From the IMG/VR virus record IMGVR_UViG_3300007735_000794, positions 34,069-98,068 of that record: 64,000 nt of DNA. The stretch is one strand, 5' to 3'. Position 1 is the stretch's first letter; the number at the start of each line of letters is the position of its first letter. The DNA comes from a virus. The notes below the pieces were generated by a model that saw only the letters and a list, made by a program, of their open reading frames with translations, made no database searches and had not been told where the DNA came from. The position numbers and the translations under genes are program-made. Positions 8,588 through 14,691 of this stretch are shown here, one piece after another.

Positions 8588-9097
8588 TTAGAAAAATGTT
8601 TGCCTATTTTGGGGTTCAACATAGTCAAGCTTCAAAAATTCAAATACGGCATAATCGTCATAAAAATCAGAAATACATTCTTTCTTATCGTTTAAAATTT
8701 GATTTTTTGTATAACAATATCCCATTTCGCTACACATACTTGCAATAAAAATATTGAATCCAGCCGGACCTGTGTAATTCATTGTCATTATTCCAAAATT
8801 TTCTTTTGTTGCAATAAAAATATCAATTTGAACATCATCAATTGAAACGTAGTATGCAATTTTCCCAACTTGTTTTTTCAATTGAACGTTATCAAACCAT
8901 GATTTAAAATCATCAAGATTTTTTGGCACTATAACAATATCAACATCACCGCATGTTTGTCTTTGTCTGCGATATGACCCACATATTTCTAATTTTTCAC
9001 ATTGAGCATGAAGTCCCAACACTTTTAATTCTTCAACAATTTTTTCAACTTCTTTTCTTGATATTCTTCTGCTCTCACCAAAGACTTTGCCGCTCAT
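8588..9097 (-). CDS. DNA polymerase beta-like nucleotidyltransferase domain
   Basis: This 169-residue protein has the family X nucleotidyltransferase signature: G-S-Y-R-R at 40-44, G-D-V-D at 50-53 (metal ligands D51 and D53), and the third acid D92 in V-Q-I-D-I-F. A T-G-P motif follows where polymerase beta has its Y-F-T-G segment. It lacks the 8-kDa lyase and helix-hairpin-helix domains, so it is a minimal palm/thumb protein. It could act in gap filling or end repair, or transfer nucleotides to another substrate (inference). It is the first gene of the minus-strand group and, unlike its neighbours, has no clear targeting peptide. A late-type promoter box lies upstream. Confidence 0.8.
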   Translation of the reverse strand: MSGKVFGESRRISRKEVEKIVEELKVLGLHAQCEKLEICGSYRRQRQTCGDVDIVIVPKNLDDFKSWFDNVQLKKQVGKIAYYVSIDDVQIDIFIATKENFGIMTMNYTGPAGFNIFIASMCSEMGYCYTKNQILNDKKECISDFYDDYAVFEFLKLDYVEPQNRQTFF

Positions 9098-9146
9098 AAA
9101 TCACACGTAATAAACAAAATATAATTCGTGTCATGATATTTACACA

Positions 9147-9154
9147 TATTTATA
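9147..9154 (-). promoter_or_regulatory. Candidate T4-type late promoter in divergent gap
   Basis: The minus strand reads TATAAATA in the 61-base gap between the divergent genes starting at 9097 and 9159, 49 bases before the minus-strand ATG. It would drive the minus-strand group 9097 to 7879. Confidence 0.45.
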
Positions 9155-9158
9155 GAAT

Positions 9159-9962
9159 ATGACGAAAATATTGCAAGAATCAATACGATGTATACTGAAT
9201 GAAACAGTAGGCTGGTCTGATAGCTTAGAATCAATCTCTTTGAGGTTAGAAGAATTGATTGGGAAAGAATTTTCAATGTTCAAGCATTTAGAAAAAATGG
9301 GCTGGAAATTGGGAAGATTTTTACCTGACACTATACCACACGATTTTGTTTATTTGGGTAGTGGCATGTATCGTGTTGTGTTTGCACCCAAATCAGACAA
9401 AGATTTAGTTATCAAAATAGCAAAAACAGAAGACGGTTGCGCTATGAATAGTGACGATGCTCTAGTTGGGAAAAATGGATATTGGGCGAAAGCGTTCCCG
9501 AAATGTTACAACGTTGCAGATGATTATAGATGGATTATTCAAGAGCGATGTGATGTTGCAAGAAATAGAAGTTCGCATGGCTATGCTGACCTTTCTAGTT
9601 ACTTTGTAAATACATACTTTTATTATTTTTCAGATGACGATGAGTGGTCTGTGCTAATTTGTTCACTTGCTATCGGCGCTGGAATGTCATTTGATGAATT
9701 AAAGAAATCATGCAGAAATGCATATCTTACTGCTGCCAATGAAATAAATAATTCTTTCGAAGAAGACCCAGATGAAATCATTCAATCTATGAATGACGAA
9801 CTTATGAATACATCTGCAACATATAAATTGTGGTGTGGCGCGATCAAGCGATTTGGAATTGCACCAGACGATTTATATTCAAACAATCTTGGATTTTCTA
9901 GAGAAGACTGCAGACCTGTTATTATTGATTCAAGCTTTATAAATACATTAGAGAGAACATAA
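9159..9962 (+). CDS. Protein kinase-like protein with targeting peptide
   Basis: This 267-residue protein shows a minimal kinase-like fold. L-G-S-G-M-Y-R-V-V-F (66-75) looks like the glycine loop, K86 in V-I-K-I-A-K like the ATP-binding lysine, and W-I-I-Q-E-R (125-130) like the hinge. D-D-L-Y-S-N-N-L-G (237-245) resembles the catalytic loop, and I-I-D-S-S (255-259) replaces DFG. The N-terminus ends in L-N-E-T at 13-16, so it may be packaged, cut and delivered with the DNA. T4 also injects modifying enzymes (Alt), so a host-modifying kinase is plausible, but the weak catalytic motifs allow a pseudokinase. It starts the plus-strand group 9159-11092. Confidence 0.6.
   Translation: MTKILQESIRCILNETVGWSDSLESISLRLEELIGKEFSMFKHLEKMGWKLGRFLPDTIPHDFVYLGSGMYRVVFAPKSDKDLVIKIAKTEDGCAMNSDDALVGKNGYWAKAFPKCYNVADDYRWIIQERCDVARNRSSHGYADLSSYFVNTYFYYFSDDDEWSVLICSLAIGAGMSFDELKKSCRNAYLTAANEINNSFEEDPDEIIQSMNDELMNTSATYKLWCGAIKRFGIAPDDLYSNNLGFSREDCRPVIIDSSFINTLERT
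9938..9945 (+). promoter_or_regulatory. Candidate T4-type late promoter
   Basis: TATAAATA occurs 18 bases before the ATG at 9964, inside the last codons of the kinase-like gene. It could give separate late expression of the 240-residue protein and the gene after it. Confidence 0.4.
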
Positions 9963-9963
9963 A

Positions 9964-10686
9964 ATGAACGAACAATTCAAAAAGTTGCTAAGAGAATTCA
10001 TAAATGAAACTGTTATAAGACGTCGCGGCGGTGAAGAAGTAAAAATAGCATCTTCTGCCGATAGGATTTCTTCGTTTTCTGGCGCTACGCGCGGCAATAT
10101 TACATCGATTGGCGACATAAAAATATCACCAAAAGAAGCAAAAAACTTGTCGTTAGAAATGAATTCGCCATTTATGCAAGGGCCCGCATTTCATGCAATT
10201 TACAATGGAGGTGTGGGAGAAGAAAATAAATTTGTAAAGATAAAATCAAAAGAGCAAAAGCGTGCATCTATTTGGGGTGAAGATGACAATGAAGAGAACG
10301 TTAAAAAAGTTCCAACTCTTGCGAATTATAGAATCGGCGAAAAGGGCTCATATGTTTATATTCCTGAGCTTTTTTTGATGGTGCATAATCCTGCTACAGT
10401 TGATCGTGCATTTGGCGTCGGTTTTGTTAAAAATATAGAAAATTTCCCAACATCAACACCGGGCTATGATGCACCGCTTGCTCAAATAGAATTTGCTGAC
10501 GATCAAAAGCCACCAGGTCATATGAATACACAAAACATGGTTGGTTTAGCATTCGTATGTAAGTTATCAGAAGCAGATGCGCTTGTTAAAGCAGAACAAT
10601 TTTCAACGATTAAGAAACGAACACTTTCAAAGGGCGCGTCAGTCAAAGATCCAATAGTTGCAGCTCAAGAAGAAGATGATGACTAA
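9964..10686 (+). CDS. Putative packaged protein, unknown family
   Basis: This 240-residue protein begins with F-K-K-L-L-R-E-F-I-N-E-T; the I-N-E-T at 14-17 is a candidate prohead-protease site after an amphipathic helix. The mature part has a basic, Gly-rich start and a mixed alpha/beta body, ending in an acidic tail (E-E-D-D-D). I recognise no domain. A TATAAATA box lies 18 bases upstream. Its end overlaps the next gene by about 11 bases. Confidence 0.6.
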   Translation: MNEQFKKLLREFINETVIRRRGGEEVKIASSADRISSFSGATRGNITSIGDIKISPKEAKNLSLEMNSPFMQGPAFHAIYNGGVGEENKFVKIKSKEQKRASIWGEDDNEENVKKVPTLANYRIGEKGSYVYIPELFLMVHNPATVDRAFGVGFVKNIENFPTSTPGYDAPLAQIEFADDQKPPGHMNTQNMVGLAFVCKLSEADALVKAEQFSTIKKRTLSKGASVKDPIVAAQEEDDD

Positions 10687-11092
10687 ATCATGTGAAACAG
10701 TTATAAGAGCATTAATACGTGAATTTAATTCGCCGGTGGGTGATTCTGTTCTTGAAATGATGTCAGATGTCGAGGGTGTTGTCGAAGGAATTAGCAAATT
10801 ATCAGACGAGCTAATTGAAATAGAACCGCAGGTAGGAATTCAATTGAAAACATTTGCAAAGAGTTTAAAATCTTCACCAAAAAAAGGGCCCAAAGAAGTC
10901 GCAATTCAAATGCAAAAAATTTTAACATTTCTAGAAGATGAATTGCATGATGAAACGCTTGGTCTTCAAATGAGAATTGCGACATTGCTTCGAAGCTCGT
11001 TACCAATGACTGGAATATTTCAATCGCCACAAGCAGGTTTAAATCCCGCATATGATCCCACAAAAGGCAGCATGTTTAACAAAGCGGGATAA
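10676..11092 (+). CDS. Small helical protein, putative packaged
   Basis: The frame is open from a TTG at 10658, but the adjacent ATGs at 10676 and 10679 give the N-terminus typical of this locus, T-V-I-R-A-L-I-R-E. The 138-residue product is helical, with a Pro/Gly-rich end. The predicted cut would be I-R-E|F, a poorer fit at the following residue. It overlaps the end of the gene before it, implying coupled translation. Function unknown. Confidence 0.55.
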   Translation: MMTKSCETVIRALIREFNSPVGDSVLEMMSDVEGVVEGISKLSDELIEIEPQVGIQLKTFAKSLKSSPKKGPKEVAIQMQKILTFLEDELHDETLGLQMRIATLLRSSLPMTGIFQSPQAGLNPAYDPTKGSMFNKAG

Positions 11093-11096
11093 ATGA

Positions 11097-11102
11097 TATA
11101 AT
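11097..11102 (+). promoter_or_regulatory. TATAAT box 6 bases before a start codon
   Basis: TATAAT at 11097-11102 precedes the ATG at 11109. No Shine-Dalgarno sequence lies between, so the message could be leaderless. The same layout recurs at 11894, 30198 and 59730. Confidence 0.4.
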
Positions 11103-11108
11103 TGAAGC

Positions 11109-11357
11109 ATGGAAACATTTAATGTACCTGATGGTTTTTCACCTCAATTTTGTAATGCAGTGTATGGATTTTTTACTGGCAGAAGAGATAAGCACATATT
11201 TGACGAGCTAAAGACCCGTTTCGGCACTGAGCGGTATTATCTTGAGTCGATTGAAGAAATTTATAATGAAAATGGTTGGCGTCTCGATATTAAATCTCGA
11301 AAAGCATACAGAGAAATATTTAGAGGCACGCTGAGTTTTGATTCTTTTAAGTTATAG
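11109..11357 (+). CDS. Hypothetical 82-residue protein
   Basis: This small, mixed-charge protein has many aromatic residues (F-N-A-V-Y-G-F-F) and no recognised motif. It is the only gene of a short unit: a TATAAT box sits 6 bases before its ATG, and its end overlaps the end of the converging metalloprotease gene by 6 bases. It does not carry the targeting peptide of the preceding genes. Confidence 0.6.
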   Translation: METFNVPDGFSPQFCNAVYGFFTGRRDKHIFDELKTRFGTERYYLESIEEIYNENGWRLDIKSRKAYREIFRGTLSFDSFKL

Positions 11358-11735
11358 ATTTTTGTCATAGATAAATTTCTTGACTAAGACGCCTGCTTTA
11401 GCGTTTGCTTGATCTTCATGAAAACCTCCAATGTCTTTTATTGGTCGTGTGATTAGACCTCTGTCGTGTTGTTGCATGTGAACCATTTCGTGAGCGATAG
11501 ATCGACAAATATCAAGAACATTTCTATTATGACCCCATACACACACCTCATTTGTCTGAGGATCAAAGTATGCAGTTGTCTTTATATTGTTTTGAGCACG
11601 ATCTAATACTACTTTTATTTTAAAGTCACAACTAAGCTTTAGTTCTTCTTGCGCAAATTTACAAAAATCAGCTACTAAATTTGTATCTTCACCGGGCATA
11701 TTTAAAGCAGAGTCTACTAATAGTTTTTGTTCCAT
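11352..11735 (-). CDS. Small HExxH zinc metallopeptidase
   Basis: This 127-residue protein has a zinc peptidase motif, A-H-E-M-V-H, with H82, E83 and H86. About 20 residues on, G-G-F-H-E-D-Q-A-N-A offers E107 as the third, gluzincin-type ligand. The preceding strand, Y-F-D-P-Q-T-N-E-V-C-V-W, fits the edge strand of a minimal metzincin or SprT-like core. It has no signal peptide or membrane segment, so it is cytoplasmic. Its substrate cannot be told: it could process a phage or host protein, or repair protein-DNA crosslinks as SprT-type enzymes do. It is encoded alone on the minus strand. Confidence 0.75.
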   Translation of the reverse strand: MEQKLLVDSALNMPGEDTNLVADFCKFAQEELKLSCDFKIKVVLDRAQNNIKTTAYFDPQTNEVCVWGHNRNVLDICRSIAHEMVHMQQHDRGLITRPIKDIGGFHEDQANAKAGVLVKKFIYDKNL

Positions 11736-11888
11736 TTAAACCATAACATCTATGTATAAGTATTACAATTTCAATATTTAGTCTTGTAGATTTTAGTAAA
11801 TGCAGTTCTTATATATGAACTGTATAGCGTTGTCGTAAATCTTTACAAAATATAAAAATAAAAGTTTGTTGTAATCATGCACGGCTAG

Positions 11889-11905
11889 TGAGTTATAATA
11901 ACTCA
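11889..11905 (+). promoter_or_regulatory. Palindrome over a TATAAT box before the chaperonin gene
   Basis: TGAGTTA (11889-11895) and TAACTCA (11899-11905) form a perfect 7-bp inverted repeat around a 3-base centre. A TATAAT hexamer (11894-11899) lies inside it, 8 bases before the ATG at 11908. It could be an operator over a promoter or a 5'-end hairpin. The 172-base gap upstream (11736-11907) shows nothing else I can name. Confidence 0.45.
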
Positions 11906-11907
11906 TT

Positions 11908-13215
11908 ATGAACTCAGCTACCATAAACGAACTAGAATTCAGATCTCAATTGAATTCTAGACTACTAAATATTAAGCAATTATCAAACTCTGGCGCTTTA
12001 ATCTTACATAAACATTTAGTAAATGACTCATTACAGAAAGTTCTTATATCATCAAAAAGAAAATCATGGTTCGACAATACTATTCTTCCAATGATTGAAT
12101 CTGCATCAATCGACGCAGAAAAATCTGCACCTGGCGCGGGATTAATTGTATTGAAGTTAATTACAAGTCAATTAACAGAAGATCTAAAAGAAATTAGCAA
12201 TTCGAATCTTGAAATAGAACTTCTAAAAGAACATACATCCTCAGCACAAAAAATATGCACGAAAGAAGAATTTGAAGAATTTAGAAAAAAGACACTTTCA
12301 AAACATGCTTATGCTTTGATGACAGAAATATTAGAAAAATACAATCTTGGTGACGATCTAGAAACAAAAAAATCTTATTTGAGAGACACAACAATTGAAA
12401 AAATTGAAGGATACACACTTGACAATATTATTTTTAATCAGCTCTTCCTCAAAAGTGGAACGTGGACAAGGTCAGATGTAAATGTGTTAATAATTGATGG
12501 TCTAATAGAATCAGTCGGAGAAATTTATCATCTTCTAGAAAAAGCAAATAAGACAAGCGAATCGTATCTTGTAATTTGTGCTGGTATTTTACAAGAACCA
12601 TTGAATGTTATCTTACAAAATTTTGCAAGAGAAACAATAGATGTAGTTGTTGGAACTATTAAATCAAGTGATCAAAGCATCAATACAATAGCAGATCTTG
12701 GCACAATTTGTATGACGTCACCCATCTCAGCAATGAAGGGAGAGACAATATCACAAGCAACGTTACATGACTTTCAAAAACTCGATAAAGTCAGTATTAC
12801 ACAAAATCGTATACAAATAAAAAATAGCAAAGCAAAAATTGCAACTACAAATTTACTTCGTGAACTTATAAAAAAGTCACAGCAAGATATTGACGTTGAT
12901 TATCTTTTGCAAAAAAGAATAAAATGTCTATCTTCGTCTAGACTTTCAATATCAATTGGGCGAGACGATGTAGATAAACAAAAAAATATCATTGAAGAAA
13001 TTGATACATTCTTACGAAGTTGCCCAATGATTTTATCAAATGGATTTTTACATAAAAATGAATTAAAGAATTTTTCTGATAACATAATCGAATTATTATT
13101 TGGTGAAACAGATGCACAACCCGTTGTCAGAATTGAAAAAGCTATTTCAATATATAAATCATTCTTTAATCAAATCAAGCAAACCGGCACAATTATCACA
13201 GAAGACAGGAGTTAA
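11908..13215 (+). CDS. Diverged, shortened GroEL-like chaperonin
   Basis: This 435-residue protein follows GroEL (about 548 residues) from end to end by eye. The intermediate segment K-I-E-G-Y-T-L-D-N matches the V-V-E-G-M-Q-F-D-R-G region. The apical segment around 191-290 matches the I-S-N-I-R-E-x-L-P / L-L-I-I-A-E-D region and ends in Q-A-T-L-H-D-F, as in K-A-T-L-E-D-L. D-Y-L-L-Q-K-R-I-K-C-L-S-S-S (331-344) matches the D-Y-D-R-E-K-L-Q-E-R segment. The ATPase motif G-D-G-T-T-T is replaced by A-P-G-A-G-L near 74-79, and most of the C-terminal equatorial domain is missing, so ATP cycling may be lost. It may help fold phage proteins or cap a host ring (inference). No GroES-like gene is present in the window. 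Confidence 0.75.
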   Translation: MNSATINELEFRSQLNSRLLNIKQLSNSGALILHKHLVNDSLQKVLISSKRKSWFDNTILPMIESASIDAEKSAPGAGLIVLKLITSQLTEDLKEISNSNLEIELLKEHTSSAQKICTKEEFEEFRKKTLSKHAYALMTEILEKYNLGDDLETKKSYLRDTTIEKIEGYTLDNIIFNQLFLKSGTWTRSDVNVLIIDGLIESVGEIYHLLEKANKTSESYLVICAGILQEPLNVILQNFARETIDVVVGTIKSSDQSINTIADLGTICMTSPISAMKGETISQATLHDFQKLDKVSITQNRIQIKNSKAKIATTNLLRELIKKSQQDIDVDYLLQKRIKCLSSSRLSISIGRDDVDKQKNIIEEIDTFLRSCPMILSNGFLHKNELKNFSDNIIELLFGETDAQPVVRIEKAISIYKSFFNQIKQTGTIITEDRS

Positions 13216-13219
13216 AAAG

Positions 13220-13453
13220 ATGTCACTAGAGTTAAAAGTAAGCACTACATTCAAGAATTCAATCGACGTTGTTAAAGATAAAGTCATATCAAATCTCATT
13301 GAAGCAAGAGGTCAAGGAAAAATCAAGATAGAGAAAAAAGAATTCGATGCAATATGCAACATGATAATAATGTCATTTGATCAAGGCTCACTTAACTCGT
13401 TCTCTCAAATCGACACACTTGTAAAGGAAATAAGAAAAGAATATGGCAATTGA
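13220..13453 (+). CDS. Hypothetical 77-residue protein
   Basis: The open frame begins at 13100 inside the chaperonin gene, but an AGGAG at 13207-13211 points to the ATG at 13220. The product is a small basic helical protein (E-L-K-V-S-T-T-F-K-N at the start) with no recognised family. It follows the chaperonin gene by 4 bases and overlaps the next gene by 11, so it is in the same operon. Confidence 0.6.
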   Translation: MSLELKVSTTFKNSIDVVKDKVISNLIEARGQGKIKIEKKEFDAICNMIIMSFDQGSLNSFSQIDTLVKEIRKEYGN

Positions 13454-13913
13454 TGGTCTAAGACATTTAATCGAATGTCATTGCATATTACCACAATTTA
13501 GAAACAGGAAAGAACCTGTTTATCATAAATTCGTAGTATTTTCAATTACAAACGATGATGTATTTCAGCAGAAGCTAGTTCAATGCAATAATTGCGGAAT
13601 CGTTCACAAAGTCATTGATTTTTGTAAATCTGAGATTGTTCATGGAATTGAAGAAAACAAATCATTGAGAACAATTGAAGATATCAAGCTGGGAATTCCA
13701 AAAACAATTTGTGAGTTTCTAACACAACAAAATGCAGATTTATCTATCTGGGAATTCGTTGAGTTTGTTCTTGAAAACAATCTTGAAAAAGATGTCGTAA
13801 TAAAGAAAGATGACTCTGGCGGAATAACACAAGTAAAAATCTTGCAAATTAAACAAGATGGTACTTTTAAAGTAAGAAATCATACAAGACAAGACATCGT
13901 GGAAATACAATGA
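13443..13913 (+). CDS. Zinc-ribbon-like conserved phage protein
   Basis: This 156-residue protein has an N-terminal E-C-H-C (C12, C14) and, after a beta segment H-K-F-V-V-F-S, a C-N-N-C-G-I-V-H (C48, C51), together a plausible zinc ribbon. The second half is helical and ends in a small beta segment. It seems familiar from other large phage genomes as an unknown protein, but I could not verify this. Its TGA overlaps the next ATG (ATGA at 13910). Confidence 0.6.
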   Translation: MAIDGLRHLIECHCILPQFRNRKEPVYHKFVVFSITNDDVFQQKLVQCNNCGIVHKVIDFCKSEIVHGIEENKSLRTIEDIKLGIPKTICEFLTQQNADLSIWEFVEFVLENNLEKDVVIKKDDSGGITQVKILQIKQDGTFKVRNHTRQDIVEIQ

Positions 13914-14152
13914 AAGTAGGAAAATCTGAAACAGAAAAGAAAGCAGAAGAATTGCTTAAATGCAGACAAATCGTAACTGAGGTTCTTAGATTTGGTGTTT
14001 CGCAAGATCAAATTATGCAAATCATAAATCTGCTAGCATTAGAACTTGAAAATAACGCAGCTATGATTGATATAGTCGCAGCAGTAAAAGCACACAAAGT
14101 GTCAATCATTGATGAAAATACAACAGCAATTAAAACAAAACTTTTGGATTAG
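13910..14152 (+). CDS. Hypothetical 80-residue helical protein
   Basis: This small helical protein (E-K-K-A-E-E-L-L-K near the start) has a hydrophobic C-terminal half without a membrane segment. It is coupled to the zinc-ribbon gene by ATGA and followed after 2 bases by the histone-like gene. Its family is not recognised; it may be a small DNA- or protein-binding accessory factor. Confidence 0.5.
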   Translation: MKVGKSETEKKAEELLKCRQIVTEVLRFGVSQDQIMQIINLLALELENNAAMIDIVAAVKAHKVSIIDENTTAIKTKLLD

Positions 14153-14154
14153 CA

Positions 14155-14421
14155 ATGGCAAAAAATGAAATGCAGCAACTTTGGGAAGAGATTAACTTAA
14201 TTGTTGCAAGTATGGAAAAAGATGCAATTAAAACAGATGGAGGAAATATTCGTTCTGGCGTTGTTTTACGCAAAGGATTGCGTCTCTTAAAAGAAAGAGC
14301 TGCTAATATGCTTCGAGAATCAATAGAACGAAAAGAGCAGTTTGCAGAAAACAAACGTGTTCGTCTTAAAGCACGTCGCGATAGAGATGCTGCTAGACAA
14401 ACAAAAAAATCAATTAACTAG
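14155..14421 (+). CDS. Hc1-like histone/nucleoid protein
   Basis: This 88-residue basic protein has a helical hairpin with D-G-G-N-I-R-S-G and V-L-R-K-G-L-R-L-L-K-E. It resembles the K-G-N-K-A-A-G-T-R-x-R-K core of bacterial histone H1-like Hc1 proteins. The tail (residues 58-88) is rich in Arg and Lys. It probably binds DNA and could compact phage DNA or alter the host nucleoid. It ends the chaperonin operon and overlaps the end of a converging gene by 12 bases. A generic basic coiled-coil protein remains possible. Confidence 0.5.
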   Translation: MAKNEMQQLWEEINLIVASMEKDAIKTDGGNIRSGVVLRKGLRLLKERAANMLRESIERKEQFAENKRVRLKARRDRDAARQTKKSIN

Positions 14422-14631
14422 TGAAGAAAGTTTTTCAATTATTCGTTTTTCAATTTGACAAACGCGCATGCGTGATATAGATAATATGTCACCTATTTCT
14501 TGCAGTAATAATGTGCCACGCTTAGCAGCAACAATTGTGCAATTTTGATGCTGTTTGCAATTTATCCATTGTCTGCAAGCTTTATTATTGCATTGTACCT
14601 TGTGCTCATCGTGCAATTGATAACATTTCAT
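14410..14631 (-). CDS. Mini sigma-region-4-like regulator with Cys cluster
   Basis: This 73-residue protein has an N-terminal cysteine cluster (C3, C14, C19, C25, C31) that may bind zinc. The rest is close to the sigma-70 region 4 helix-turn-helix: L-Q-E-I-G-D-I-L-S-I-S-R (43-54), then R-V-C-Q-I-E-K-R (56-63). The canonical form is L-x-E-I-G-x-x-L-x-V-T-R-x-R-V-R-Q-I-E. It has no region 2, so it cannot be a full sigma factor. It could bind the -35 element or the polymerase flap as an anti-sigma or co-activator. An AGAGG lies before its ATG. Confidence 0.7.
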   Translation of the reverse strand: MKCYQLHDEHKVQCNNKACRQWINCKQHQNCTIVAAKRGTLLLQEIGDILSISRMRVCQIEKRIIEKLSSLVN

Positions 14632-14691
14632 TGTAATACCTCTAATTCAATAATAGAGTTGAATGTATGATTTTACCACACAGAGAGTTTA

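Noticed and set aside
11736-11907. Small RNA, tRNA or origin in the largest gap
   Set aside because: Apart from the palindrome at its end I see no cloverleaf, repeat cluster or iteron pattern; it is only AT-rich.
13100-13219. Extended N-terminus of the 77-residue protein
   Set aside because: The extension lies within the chaperonin gene; AGGAG at 13207 supports the start at 13220.
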